Shown here piece after piece: positions 33,942-43,864 of a stretch of DNA of 64,000 bases (position 1 is the first letter of the stretch; every line of letters starts with the position of its first letter). The stretch comes from Kitasatospora arboriphila (lineage in GTDB: Bacteria; Actinomycetota; Actinomycetes; Mycobacteriales; Mycobacteriaceae). The stretch lies in the NCBI RefSeq assembly GCF_000717275.1, contig NZ_JNYV01000007.1, positions 1 to 64,000 of the forward strand, given 5' to 3'. The notes under the pieces are model-generated. The model did no database searches and was not told the DNA's origin. It worked only from the letters and a program-made list of their open reading frames with translations. The position numbers were made by a program, and so were the translations under genes.

Positions 33942-36260
33942 TCACTCCCTCACACGCTCGAAAATGCCGACCGGCGTGGCCAGCCCTGACAGCGTCACAT
34001 TACCGTCGACGTCGGTGCCGGTGATCTGCTCCCGCCACGTACCGGCGGGGAGTTCGACATGGGTTTGGGCCCACTGCTCGGCGTCGAGGTCGACGGTCCA
34101 ACGACGCGCCGCGACGATCACTTCGATCTCCCCTGCCGTCGAGGTGCGACCGAAGACCACCAGATGATCGGCGGCCGGGCCGGTGCCAGACAGCGGCTCG
34201 TACCCACCTTGGACGAACACCTCCGGCCGACGCCGGCGGAGGGTGAGGGCCGCACGCACCACGCGGGTCTTCGAGTGTTCGCCATCGCGGGTGTAGTCCA
34301 CGGCCCGGCGGTTGTCCGGGTCGACGAGGGAATCGTCGAACCACTCGGTGCCCTGATAGACATCGGGGATTCCGGGCAGCAATGACGCCATCGCCTTCTG
34401 CACCAGAGCATCGGATTCGATGTGAGGCAGCATCTCCTGCACGAGCTGGGTGTACTCGGGCGCACACGGGCCGTCGAACGAGGCATCGATCCAGGCATGT
34501 ACTGCGGTCTCGAACTGTTCGTTCACGTCGGTCCACGTGGTGCCCACCCCGCCCTCGCGGATCGCCTTGGTGGCGTACTCGTGGAAACGGGTTCGCAGGG
34601 CCCCGGTGATCACGCCGTCGACCGGCCAGATCCCGAACAGGTTCTGGCGCAAGAAGAGTCCGGTGACCCCGGCGGGCGCGGGGTTGCGGGACTCCGAACG
34701 GTCGACGAAATCGGTCCACCTCTGCGGGATCTGGGACAAGATGCCGATGCGCGCCCTGACGTCCTCACTCCGCTTGGTGTCGTGAGTCGACAGCGAGGTC
34801 AATGCCCGCGGCCAAGTCTTCGCCCGAATCACGTTGGCGGCGTGGAAGTCGTCGATCGATTCACCGAATGCCGCCGGGTCGCCGCCGACCTCCTGCAGGC
34901 TGACCAGCCGGGCGGTCCGGTAGAACAGGCAGTCCTCGACGCTCTTCGCGGTGACGGCGCCGCACACCTGGGCGAGTCGGCTGCGCGATTCGTCGTCGGT
35001 GGCCACTGCCGAGGCGAGCAGTTCGAAGGCAGTTGCCAGGGCCGGCAACCGTTCTCGCTCACTTGCGATGACCGAGTCCAGAGTTCCGGCGAGTATCGGG
35101 TAGTCGGCCCGGTAGACGCCCAGACCCGCGATCACCGCACCGATCGCCGAGTCGATGTCTTCGCTCGAAGGCACCTCGCGATCGCCGGCCGTCGCGGTGA
35201 TCGCCCGTCGTAGGCGGGCCCGTTCGGCAGGGAAGGTCTCGTCGAGAATCGACAGCTTGAGCTGTCGTTCCGCAGCGTGCAGCCAGAGCTTGTCGCCGCG
35301 ATCACCGGTGTATTTCTGATGCAGCTGACCGAGAGCCGGTTCACCGGTCGGGTCGATGAGCACCGCGCCCACCGACCGCATCGTCTCGTAGCCGGTGGTG
35401 CCGTCGACCGGGAGGCTCGGATCCAGAGGCTCGTCGTGGGCAAGGATCTTCTCGATCAACAAGATCCGGTCCGGTCCGATGTCCGCACGCAGCCGCTGCA
35501 GATAATCCTGGGGATCTGCAAGACCGTCCGGGTGGTCGACGCGAAGACCGTCCACGAGGTCTTCCGCGACGAGCTGACGGATCAGGTCGTGGGTGGCCGC
35601 GTAGACGGCGGGGTCCTCTTGTCGCAATCCCGCCAGGCCATTGACGGAGAAGAAGCGGCGATAACCGATGACGCCGATGTTCCACGGCACCAGCCGGTAA
35701 TGCTGCCGGTCATGGACCTCTTGGGCGGACTGGCCGGCATGGGTGCCGGGGGCGAGCGGGAACCGGTGTTCGTAGAAGGAGAGTTCTGGTTCGTCCCCGG
35801 TTGTGTCCACCTCGAGCGATGCCACGTCGTCGGCGGAGCCGAGGACCGGCAACGCGATCTTGCCGTCGGCGCCGTTGTCCGCCGACCAGTCGATGTCGAA
35901 GTAGTCGGCGTACTCGGAGGTCCGGCCGTTGCGCAATACGTCCCACCACCACGGGTTCTGGCGAGGGTCCTCGACACCGGTGTGATTGGGGACGATGTCG
36001 ACGATCACACCGATGCCGCGGTCGGCTGCAGCCGACCGCAGTTCCCGCAATCCCTCGATCCCACCGAGCGACTCGGCAACTGCGGGCGGCGGAACCCAGT
36101 CGTACCCGTGCATCGACCCCTGTTGGGCAGTCTGGATCGGCGACAGGTACAGATGGCTGACGCCCAGCCCTTCGATGTGGTCGAGCTGTTCAATTGCGTC
36201 GGCGAAGGTGAACTCGCCGTGCAGCTGAAGCCGGTAGGTGGCCGTCAGCGGCAGGATCAT
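33942..36260 (-). CDS. treY: Malto-oligosyltrehalose synthase
   Basis: TreY rearranges the reducing end of maltodextrins to a trehalosyl end, for TreZ to release. The product is about 772 residues, normal for the family. GH13 motifs include the N-terminal TYRLQLHGEFTFADAIEQLDHIEGLGVSHLYLSPI, the DIVPNHTG segment, the nucleophile Asp in GLRVDHPDGL, the acid/base Glu in LIEKILAHDE and the His-Asp of LSTHDTKRSED. ATG 36260 has a GGAG site; an upstream extension to 36308 is not conserved. It lies 70 bases downstream of treX on the same strand, so the two are probably one transcript. treZ, its partner, is about 19.5 kb away. Confidence 0.95.
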   Translation of the reverse strand: MILPLTATYRLQLHGEFTFADAIEQLDHIEGLGVSHLYLSPIQTAQQGSMHGYDWVPPPAVAESLGGIEGLRELRSAAADRGIGVIVDIVPNHTGVEDPRQNPWWWDVLRNGRTSEYADYFDIDWSADNGADGKIALPVLGSADDVASLEVDTTGDEPELSFYEHRFPLAPGTHAGQSAQEVHDRQHYRLVPWNIGVIGYRRFFSVNGLAGLRQEDPAVYAATHDLIRQLVAEDLVDGLRVDHPDGLADPQDYLQRLRADIGPDRILLIEKILAHDEPLDPSLPVDGTTGYETMRSVGAVLIDPTGEPALGQLHQKYTGDRGDKLWLHAAERQLKLSILDETFPAERARLRRAITATAGDREVPSSEDIDSAIGAVIAGLGVYRADYPILAGTLDSVIASERERLPALATAFELLASAVATDDESRSRLAQVCGAVTAKSVEDCLFYRTARLVSLQEVGGDPAAFGESIDDFHAANVIRAKTWPRALTSLSTHDTKRSEDVRARIGILSQIPQRWTDFVDRSESRNPAPAGVTGLFLRQNLFGIWPVDGVITGALRTRFHEYATKAIREGGVGTTWTDVNEQFETAVHAWIDASFDGPCAPEYTQLVQEMLPHIESDALVQKAMASLLPGIPDVYQGTEWFDDSLVDPDNRRAVDYTRDGEHSKTRVVRAALTLRRRRPEVFVQGGYEPLSGTGPAADHLVVFGRTSTAGEIEVIVAARRWTVDLDAEQWAQTHVELPAGTWREQITGTDVDGNVTLSGLATPVGIFERVRE

Positions 36261-36330
36261 GGGAACTCCAGCGGTTGTCGAGCCAGGCCGGTATCGGTGT
36301 CCGGCCAAGGCGTTGGCACAAGATCGAAGA

Positions 36331-38859
36331 TCAATTCACTTTGCGGAGTACCAACAACGACCGTTCCCTAACCAACAGTGCGCTGCCGGCTTTCGCATTG
36401 ACCGTGCTCGAGCCGGTCGGGTGGGCGGTGTCGAGCTCGCCGGTCCACTCGTCGGCGTAGAAATCGGTCGGCACCCGGAAGACAATCGGTTCGTAGTGCG
36501 CGTTGAAACACATCAAGAAATCGTCGTCGACAACCAGCCGTCCGCGGACGTCCTTCTCGTTGATACCGGATCCGTTGAGGAAGACGGCCAGTGATTTGCC
36601 GAAACCGCTGTCCCAGTCCTCCTCGGTCATCTCTTCACCGCTGGGCGTGAGCCAGGCGATGTCACGCGCCTGGTTGCCGGACCGGATCGGGCGTCCGGCG
36701 AAGAACCGGCGCCTGCGGAACACCGGGTGCGTCGACCGCAGGGCGATGACCCGTCGGGTGAACTCGAGCAGATCCGAGTTCGTCTCCGCCAGTTCCCAAT
36801 CCATCCACGCGATCGGCCCGTCCTGGCAGTAGACGTTGTTGTTGCCGTTCTGGGTGCGGCCGATCTCGTCGCCGTGGGCGATCATCGGGGTGCCCTGGCT
36901 CAGCATCAGCGTCGCCAAGATGTTGCGTTGCTGACGCGCACGAAGACGTTCGATGTCGGGGTCGTCGGTGGGACCTTCCACACCGCAGTTCCACGAACGA
37001 TTGTGGCTTTCGCCGTCCCGGTTGTCCTCGCCGTTCGCCTCGTTGTGTTTGTCGTTGTAGGACACCAGATCCCGCAGCGTGAAGCCGTCGTGCGCCGTCA
37101 CGAAGTTGATGCTGGCGCTGGGGCGGCGCCCGGTTGCCTCGTAGAGATCGGACGAGCCGGTCAGACGCGATGCGAACTCTCCGAGCGTCGCGGGCTCGCC
37201 GCGCCAGTAGTCACGCACGGTGTCTCGGTACTGCCCGTTCCACTCGGTCCACAGCCCTGGGAAGTTGCCCACCTGGTAGCCGCCCTCGCCCACGTCCCAT
37301 GGCTCGGCGATCAACTTCACCTGGCTGACCACCGGATCCTGTTGCACCAGATCGAAGAACGCGGACAACTTGTCGACGTCGTGTAGCTCGCGTGCGAGTG
37401 TCGAGGCGAGGTCGAACCGGAAACCGTCGACGTGCATCTCGAGCACCCAGTACCGGAGCGAGTCCATGATCAGCTGCAGCGTGTGCGGATGGCGCACGTT
37501 CAGACTGTTTCCGGTACCCGTGTAGTCCATGTAGTGCCAGGGTTCGCCGTCGACGAGTCGGTAATACGCGGCGTTGTCGATGCCGCGGAAGGCGATGCTC
37601 GGACCGCGATGGTTTCCCTCGGCGGTGTGGTTGTAGACCACATCGAGGATCACCTCGATCCCGGCCTCGTGGAATGCCCGCACCATCGCCTTGAACTCTG
37701 GGACCGCACCGCCGGCCCGCTGGTTGGCCGCGTAGTCGGCGTGGGGCGCCATGAAGCCGAAGCTGTTGTACCCCCAGTAATTTCGCAGACCTTGATCCAG
37801 CAGGGTCTGGTCCTGGAGGAACTGATGCACCGGCATCAGTTCGATGGCCGTGACACCCAATGACGTGAGGTGGTCGATGATCGCCGGGTGGGCGAGGCCG
37901 GCGTAGGTTCCGCGGAGTTGTTCGGGCACTTCGGGATGGGTTGCCGTCATGCCCTTGACGTGGGCTTCGTAGATGATGGTCTCGTAGTACGGCCGGTTCG
38001 GAGACCGGTCGTGCTGCCAGTCGAAGAACGGGTTGATCACCACCGACGTCATCGTGTGCCCCAGCGAGTCGAGCCTGGGAGGTTCACCGAAGAGGGGGTC
38101 GGGCGTCGATTCTGATCGCGGTTGGGGCGTGAGCTCCTGTGCGGGTGCTGCCGAGCCATCGTCGTCGTCGTCATCCGCGGACTCGAGAGTGGTTGCAGTC
38201 GCGACGTTTTCGATGTCGGCGGGCGGGTCTGTGAGCGGGTCTGACGCTGCGGCGTCGCCTGTCGACGCAGCGACATCGAGCGAACCCTGCGTGTCGGTGT
38301 CAGCGTCCGCCGGAGGGCTCGGGTCGACGCCGCGGTTCGTGTCGGCCGTGGGCTCGGTCGACGCCTGTTCCTGCGGAGTTTCGTCGAGCACGATGGGGTA
38401 CGAGTATAGGGACGCGTCGCCGTCGAACTCGCCGTGGAACGCCTTTCCGTACGGATCGACCAACAGCTTGGAGGGGTCGCAGCGATGGCCCTGGCGAGGG
38501 TCGTAGGGGCCGTGGACACGATAGCCGTAGAGCTGACCGGGCGATATCGACGGCAGGTAGGCGTGCCAGACGTAGCCATCGACCTCTTCGAGGGGCACGC
38601 GTGTCTCAGACCCGTCAGGACCGATCAGGCACAGGTCCACGGCGGTGGCCACCTCGGAGAAGAGCGAGAAGTTGGTACCCGCTCCGTCGAACGTCGCGCC
38701 GAGGGGATAAGCGCTGCCCGGCCACACCATCAGCTCCTCGACCACGCCGCCCGTGGCGTCGGCGGTGGTGCCGTGTACGGCCACCGCGACGTCGTCCGAG
38801 CCGGTCGAGTCGTCCACGGTTCTGGCGGACGACGCGTCGCTTCCGGGGGTTGATGTCAT
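36331..38859 (-). CDS. treX: Glycogen debranching enzyme TreX, with acidic insertion
   Basis: TreX hydrolyses alpha-1,6 branches of glycogen to supply maltodextrins to TreY. The product is about 842 residues, roughly 120 longer than the M. tuberculosis protein. GH13 residues are present: the nucleophile Asp in GFRFDLAS, acid/base Glu in LIAEPWD and the HD of FVTAHDGFT; the N-terminal CBM48 domain (YPLGATFDGAGTNFSLFSE) is intact. The extra length comes from an N-terminal tail of about 45 residues and a Thr/Asp/Pro-rich acidic insert at about residues 160-258 between the CBM48 domain and the barrel. ATG 38859 has an AGGGTG site. It begins the treX-treY run. Confidence 0.94.
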   Translation of the reverse strand: MTSTPGSDASSARTVDDSTGSDDVAVAVHGTTADATGGVVEELMVWPGSAYPLGATFDGAGTNFSLFSEVATAVDLCLIGPDGSETRVPLEEVDGYVWHAYLPSISPGQLYGYRVHGPYDPRQGHRCDPSKLLVDPYGKAFHGEFDGDASLYSYPIVLDETPQEQASTEPTADTNRGVDPSPPADADTDTQGSLDVAASTGDAAASDPLTDPPADIENVATATTLESADDDDDDGSAAPAQELTPQPRSESTPDPLFGEPPRLDSLGHTMTSVVINPFFDWQHDRSPNRPYYETIIYEAHVKGMTATHPEVPEQLRGTYAGLAHPAIIDHLTSLGVTAIELMPVHQFLQDQTLLDQGLRNYWGYNSFGFMAPHADYAANQRAGGAVPEFKAMVRAFHEAGIEVILDVVYNHTAEGNHRGPSIAFRGIDNAAYYRLVDGEPWHYMDYTGTGNSLNVRHPHTLQLIMDSLRYWVLEMHVDGFRFDLASTLARELHDVDKLSAFFDLVQQDPVVSQVKLIAEPWDVGEGGYQVGNFPGLWTEWNGQYRDTVRDYWRGEPATLGEFASRLTGSSDLYEATGRRPSASINFVTAHDGFTLRDLVSYNDKHNEANGEDNRDGESHNRSWNCGVEGPTDDPDIERLRARQQRNILATLMLSQGTPMIAHGDEIGRTQNGNNNVYCQDGPIAWMDWELAETNSDLLEFTRRVIALRSTHPVFRRRRFFAGRPIRSGNQARDIAWLTPSGEEMTEEDWDSGFGKSLAVFLNGSGINEKDVRGRLVVDDDFLMCFNAHYEPIVFRVPTDFYADEWTGELDTAHPTGSSTVNAKAGSALLVRERSLLVLRKVN

Positions 38860-38964
38860 GGGCACCCTCGCATTTTCATGTTGATGACCCTACTGTTCGC
38901 GGAGGCCCGCGGCACTGTCAGTGCGGAGCCATCGCTCCAGATCACCGGAAGAGTAGAGGGTGCT

Positions 38965-41193
38965 TCAGGTCCAGGGCAGCGCGGCTTGCATCTGACGCTG
39001 CAATTCGGCTGTGAGACTGCGCACATACGTCGCGCTCAAGTGGTGCCAGTCGTGGTAGACGGTGATGTTCCCGACCACGGCAGGGCAGGTCGTGTCGTTG
39101 CACATGCCGTCCGTCAGGTCGAGCGGCAAGACGTTCGGGTGGTCCGCCACGATGTCGAGCGTGGGATTCGTCGGCGCGAAGGAGGCGGAACGCGCGGTGT
39201 CGCAGTTGTCGCTGTCGCGGGTGTTGGCCAGGCAGTCCGGGGTGTTGATCGGTCCGTCGGCGTTGTGGGGCCACGAGCTGTCGCGTATCCCGAGGATGGG
39301 GATGTTCGCCTGGGCGAACTGGTCGAAGATCGGCAGATAGTCGCCGGGCACCCAGTCGCCGGGCCCGTCGTCGCGCGGCCGGGTTGTGTTGGTGAACAGT
39401 GCATCCGGCTTGTCGGCGATGATCTGTGGGACCACTTTCTGCACCCAGTCATGACACTGCGGATAGGGAACTCCGCGTTGTTTCGGCACCAGCTCGGTGG
39501 ACAGCGGACAGCCCATCTTCAGATAGGTCTTCACCTTGAAGTGGTTCTGTTTGCCGATGATGTCGAGCGCCGTGATCCAGTATTCCGCGTGCGAGCCACC
39601 TGCCAGCGCAATCGTCTTGGTGGCCAACGGATCGCCGTACACCCCGACGTGCACCCCGGTGTCATCGAAGTCGCTGATGTGGCCATTGAACGAGGTCACC
39701 GGCAGGTCGTTGACGACCTGCAGTGCAGATGGCTGGGGGTCGACGTGGGGAACCGGGGCGTTGTCGAGGAGCGCCCGGGCGCCGGGATAGACACGGGGAT
39801 CGAGCTTGGTGGTGTCCACCGTCATGTGGGTCACGTGGTAGTCCCAGGCCTTGAAACCGACCGTCATGACCACCGCGCTCACGATCAGCACGCCGGTCAC
39901 CACGGTGGTGTAGTCCAGGAGTCTGGCTCGCCACGGGTTCACGGTGGCTGCGTGCGTCGGGTGGTGGTGACGCGTCGGGGTGCCCTTATGCGGCGGATCT
40001 TCTTTGTGGATCGACACCGACCGGGGCGCTCGCAGTGGCTCCTCGATGTACCGCTTGGTCAACCACGCCATCGCGATGGACACCGCGATGAGAACGGTGC
40101 CCTCGACGATCGACGCATGGTTCTTGTCACGCCACGTCAGATAGAAGATCAGCAGGGGCCAGTGCCACAGGTAGAGGGAATAGGAGATCGACCCCAGCCA
40201 CACCATCTGTCGGGCGGACAGAGCGTGATTGACGACCGGCTGTCCGGACTTCGGGCCGTGCTGCAGCGCGGTCGCACCCGACCAGATGATGGCGAGTGTC
40301 GACAGCACCGGAACCAGCGCCCACGGTCCGGGATATTGCTCGACACCCACGATCCACCAGCCACAAGTGATGATCAGGCCCAGGGCGGCGACGGCGACGA
40401 TGTTGCGGATGACGTTGGGAACCCGCCATTTCGGCATCCAGACGGCGAGTAGACCGCCGGCGAGAGGCTCCCACACGCGGGAGATGGTGTCGTAGTAGTT
40501 GAACTGTTGGTTGACGTCCATCCGCATGTGCGCCCAGTAGAACGACACGGCGGCCACCCCGAGGAGCGATACGCCGATCAGGATGCGGATGACCGTGGGG
40601 TCGGCCAGCTTGCGCACTCCGGCACGCACCAGCACCGTGATGATCCCGGCGACCGCCAGGGCGGTGAGCATGGTCAGCACGAAGAACTGGCCCTGTACCG
40701 ACATCGACCACAGATGCTGCAGAGGACTGTTCGCCGAACTGGCCGCTGTGTAGTCCTGCGAATTGAACGCCAGATGCCAGTTCTGGTAGTAGAACAGGCT
40801 CGCGATGACCTCTTGACCCGTCGCCCGCCAGCGGGTCTCGGGGAAGATGAGCAACGTACCGAGACTGATGACAACCAGGATCAAGACGAGCGCGGGCAGC
40901 AGTCGCCTGCCGAGCCGGGTCAATCGCTTGACCGGGTTGATCACGGGCCAGAGTCCGGCCTGCTCGTTCTGTGCGCTGACGATGACGTGCCGCAGCAGCG
41001 AGCCGACGAAGAAGTACCCCGACAGGGTGAGGAACACGTCGACACCGCCGGACACACGCCCGAACCAGATGTGGAAGCACGCCACCAAGACGATGGCCAG
41101 GCCCCGCAGACCATCGAGGTCGGTGCGGTAGCTGGGGACCGTGTCGGCGGGTACCGCCGGTGGCCTCTTCTCAACGCTGGGTGCGGCTGTCAA
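38965..41193 (-). CDS. Membrane O-acyltransferase with C-terminal SGNH domain (OafA/YrhL type)
   Basis: This 742-residue protein has an N-terminal acyltransferase-3 membrane domain of about ten helices, with the conserved Arg in LDGLRGLA and His in ACFHIWFG (about residue 41), and a C-terminal extracytoplasmic SGNH hydrolase-like domain with GGSHAEYW and DWHHLSATYV. Such fusions transfer acyl groups, mostly acetyl, to cell-envelope polysaccharides or glycolipids. The start is TTG 41193. The same gene, Rv1565c, sits next to treX in M. tuberculosis; its substrate has not been settled to my knowledge. It is followed by treX on the same strand after a 105-base gap in which I see nothing else. Confidence 0.9.
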   Translation of the reverse strand: MTAAPSVEKRPPAVPADTVPSYRTDLDGLRGLAIVLVACFHIWFGRVSGGVDVFLTLSGYFFVGSLLRHVIVSAQNEQAGLWPVINPVKRLTRLGRRLLPALVLILVVISLGTLLIFPETRWRATGQEVIASLFYYQNWHLAFNSQDYTAASSANSPLQHLWSMSVQGQFFVLTMLTALAVAGIITVLVRAGVRKLADPTVIRILIGVSLLGVAAVSFYWAHMRMDVNQQFNYYDTISRVWEPLAGGLLAVWMPKWRVPNVIRNIVAVAALGLIITCGWWIVGVEQYPGPWALVPVLSTLAIIWSGATALQHGPKSGQPVVNHALSARQMVWLGSISYSLYLWHWPLLIFYLTWRDKNHASIVEGTVLIAVSIAMAWLTKRYIEEPLRAPRSVSIHKEDPPHKGTPTRHHHPTHAATVNPWRARLLDYTTVVTGVLIVSAVVMTVGFKAWDYHVTHMTVDTTKLDPRVYPGARALLDNAPVPHVDPQPSALQVVNDLPVTSFNGHISDFDDTGVHVGVYGDPLATKTIALAGGSHAEYWITALDIIGKQNHFKVKTYLKMGCPLSTELVPKQRGVPYPQCHDWVQKVVPQIIADKPDALFTNTTRPRDDGPGDWVPGDYLPIFDQFAQANIPILGIRDSSWPHNADGPINTPDCLANTRDSDNCDTARSASFAPTNPTLDIVADHPNVLPLDLTDGMCNDTTCPAVVGNITVYHDWHHLSATYVRSLTAELQRQMQAALPWT

Positions 41194-41336
41194 CTGCTCT
41201 CTAGTCTCACTTGTCCGGTGGCGCTGAAATCGGTGTGGTCACAGCAGCGGGGTGGGCGGTTCCGGCACGTAATCTACCTGTTGCACCTTAGAATCCCCGG
41301 CCTGGAACGCCGCGGCGCGCTCATTAGGGTGGGTAG

Positions 41337-42683
41337 GTGCCCACATTGCCCGAATCTCAGATCAACCGGCCTCCCATGGCGGAAGAACAGATCACCCGAA
41401 TCGACTCGGAGATGGTCTGGCATCCCTACGGGACCATGCCGCATCCGGACCCCGTTCCCCGCGTTGTCCGATCTGCGTCGGGTGTCCGCCTGACCTTCGC
41501 GGACGGGACCACGGTCGTCGACGGCATGAGTTCGTGGTGGGCCGCGATCCACGGTTATCGGAACCCGGTGCTCGACGCTGCGGCGCGTACCCAGCTCGAC
41601 TCGATGGCGCATGTGATGTTCGGTGGCCTCACTCACGAACCCGCAGCCAGGCTGGCCGAGCTGCTCGTCGAGATAACCCCCGATCCGTTGCAGACCGTGT
41701 TCTTCTGCGACTCCGGGTCGGTGTCGGTCGAGGTCGCGGTCAAGATGGCCCTGCAGTACTGGCGAGCCCGGGGCGAAGCCGGGCGCACCCGCCTGCTGAC
41801 GTGGCGCGGCGGCTACCACGGCGACACCTTCACCCCTATGAGCGTCTGTGACCCCGAAGGCGGGATGCACTCGCTGTGGACCGACGTGCTGACCAATCAG
41901 GTGTTCGCATCGGCGCCGCCGTCCGAGTTCAGCGTGGAGTACGTCACAGAGTTCGAAGACCTCGTGTCCGAGCATCGCGGTGAACTCGCCGCCGTGATCG
42001 TCGAACCGGTGGTCCAAGGTGCCGGCGGGATGCGATTTCACGATCCCCGTTACCTCGGCGAGCTGCGCCGGATTTGTGATGAGCAGGGTGTACTCCTCAT
42101 CTTCGACGAGATCGCCACGGGGTTCGGCCGGACCGGAGAGTTGTTCGCCGCCGACCACGCCGGCGTGTCCCCGGACATCATGTGCATCGGCAAAGCGCTC
42201 ACCGGTGGCTATCTGTCCATGGCGGCAGCGTTGTGTACCCGCGACATCGCCGACACGATCTCGCGGTCCGATGTGGGGGTACTGGCACACGGGCCCACAT
42301 TCATGGCGAACCCGCTCACGTGTGCGGTGGCCGTGGCGTCCACCGAGTTGCTACTCGCGTCCGGGTGGCGCGAGCGGGTCGCCCACATCGCCGCCCGACT
42401 ACGGGAGGGGCTCGGGCCTCTCGCCGATCTGCCTGGCGTCCGTGACGTCCGGGTGCAGGGCGCCATCGGGGTGGTGCAACTCGACCACCCGGTTGACATG
42501 GCTGCGGCGACGGACGCCGCGGTGTCGGCCGGGGTGTGGCTACGTCCGTTCCGCGACCTCATCTACACGATGCCGCCATTCATCTGTACCGACGACGACC
42601 TCGAGGTCCTGATCGATGGGGTGTCGGCTGCGGTCCGTGCCTGCACGGCTCAACCCTCGCCCGCCGCAGCCGAAGCGCTGTGA
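41337..42683 (+). CDS. bioA: Adenosylmethionine-8-amino-7-oxononanoate aminotransferase
   Basis: Transfers the amino group of S-adenosylmethionine to 8-amino-7-oxononanoate (KAPA) to form diaminopelargonate in biotin synthesis. PLP lysine is in [14 protein letters not shown]; the [11 protein letters not shown] segment and [14 protein letters not shown] are conserved; product 448 residues. The predicted start is GTG 41337 with no Shine-Dalgarno and a TAGGGT seven bases upstream, so the mRNA may be leaderless or the start may be ATG 41376. It begins the bioA-bioF-bioD-bioB run. No clear operator for a BioQ-type repressor was found in the 143-base upstream gap. Confidence 0.95.
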   Translation: MPTLPESQINRPPMAEEQITRIDSEMVWHPYGTMPHPDPVPRVVRSASGVRLTFADGTTVVDGMSSWWAAIHGYRNPVLDAAARTQLDSMAHVMFGGLTHEPAARLAELLVEITPDPLQTVFFCDSGSVSVEVAVKMALQYWRARGEAGRTRLLTWRGGYHGDTFTPMSVCDPEGGMHSLWTDVLTNQVFASAPPSEFSVEYVTEFEDLVSEHRGELAAVIVEPVVQGAGGMRFHDPRYLGELRRICDEQGVLLIFDEIATGFGRTGELFAADHAGVSPDIMCIGKALTGGYLSMAAALCTRDIADTISRSDVGVLAHGPTFMANPLTCAVAVASTELLLASGWRERVAHIAARLREGLGPLADLPGVRDVRVQGAIGVVQLDHPVDMAAATDAAVSAGVWLRPFRDLIYTMPPFICTDDDLEVLIDGVSAAVRACTAQPSPAAAEAL

Positions 42684-42697
42684 GACTCTGTTCGTCA

Positions 42698-43861
42698 GTG
42701 AAACCACTTGCCCCGACCGACAGAAACACCGATTCGGACAGCGCCCTGGACTGGCTGGCCGAGGCTGCCGACGTCCGTGAGGCCGCCGGGCTGCACCGCA
42801 CGTTGGTGCCCCGCGTGGCCGACAATGCGCTGATCAATCTGGCGTCCAACGACTATCTCGGCCTGTCCTGCGATCCCCGGGTCCTGGCGGGCGCACACGC
42901 CGCGCTCGACACCTGGGGTGCGGGGTCCACGTCGTCGCGCCTGGTCACCGGCACGACCTCCCTGCACGAGGCGCTGGAGAGGGATCTGGCCGAGTTCCTC
43001 GGTTACCCGGCGGCGCTGGTCTTCTCGTCCGGATATCTCGGCAATGTCGGGGCGGTGGCCGCTCTGATGGGCCGCGGAGACGTGATCATCAGCGACGGTG
43101 GCGCCCACGCGTCGCTGATCGATGGCTGCCGGCTCTCGCGCGCACGAGTGGTGGTGGTGGATCGTGGCGACCATGAGGCCGTCAGGCGCGAGCTCGCCGA
43201 ACGCAGCGAACAGCGGGCCATGATCGTCACCGATTCGGTCTACTCGATCGACGGTCAGATCGCACCGGTTGCCGAGTTGTACGCCGCGGCCCGCGAGCAC
43301 GGAGCAATCCTGCTGGTGGACGAGGCGCACGCGTTGGGCGTCCGTGGCTCCGGCGGGCGCGGCGTGCTCGACGAGGTGGGTCTGGCCGGCGCCCCTGATC
43401 TGGTGGCCACCACCGTGCTCTCGAAATCCCTTGGCGCACAAGGGGGAGTGGTGCTCGGTACAGAGGCGGTCCGCGACCACCTCATCGACCGGGCCCGTAG
43501 CTTCATCTTCGATACCGGGCTGGCGCCGGCTGCGGCGGGAGCCGCCCAGGCCGCCCTCGCGGTGCTCCGCGACGAACCGGGTCTGTCCGAACGGGTACGG
43601 GCGAACGCGGCACTGCTGGCGCACTTGTGTGGCGGCGAACCGCCAGAGGCTGCCGTCGTCTCGATCATCGTGGGCGATCCGGCCCAGGCTCTCCTGGCGG
43701 CGCAACGGTGTCGCGAACAGGGTGTGCTGGTCGGGTGTTTCCGGCCGCCGTCCGTACCGCCCGGAACTTCTCGCCTGCGTCTCACCGTGCGCGCCGACCT
43801 CACCGACGACGACATCCGCACGGTGGCCGGCGTGGTGACCTCCGTGCTGAACGGGCTCTGA
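42698..43861 (+). CDS. bioF: 8-amino-7-oxononanoate synthase
   Basis: PLP enzyme joining alanine and pimeloyl thioester to give KAPA, the first ring-building step of biotin. The product is about 387 residues from GTG 42698. The PLP lysine is in TTVLSKSLGAQGG, the His-containing PLP-stacking segment in ISDGGAHASLIDG, and the conserved DEAHALGV motif is present. It starts 14 bases after the bioA stop and ends 3 bases before bioD, so the genes form one operon. An upstream open frame extends to 42536 but lies inside bioA. Confidence 0.95.
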   Translation: MKPLAPTDRNTDSDSALDWLAEAADVREAAGLHRTLVPRVADNALINLASNDYLGLSCDPRVLAGAHAALDTWGAGSTSSRLVTGTTSLHEALERDLAEFLGYPAALVFSSGYLGNVGAVAALMGRGDVIISDGGAHASLIDGCRLSRARVVVVDRGDHEAVRRELAERSEQRAMIVTDSVYSIDGQIAPVAELYAAAREHGAILLVDEAHALGVRGSGGRGVLDEVGLAGAPDLVATTVLSKSLGAQGGVVLGTEAVRDHLIDRARSFIFDTGLAPAAAGAAQAALAVLRDEPGLSERVRANAALLAHLCGGEPPEAAVVSIIVGDPAQALLAAQRCREQGVLVGCFRPPSVPPGTSRLRLTVRADLTDDDIRTVAGVVTSVLNGL

Positions 43862-43864
43862 TCC

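Noticed and set aside
38878..40452. 524-codon plus-strand open frame antisense to the acyltransferase
   Set aside because: The acyltransferase-SGNH frame carries conserved motifs, and the antisense frame is rich in Arg, His, Gly and Val with none.
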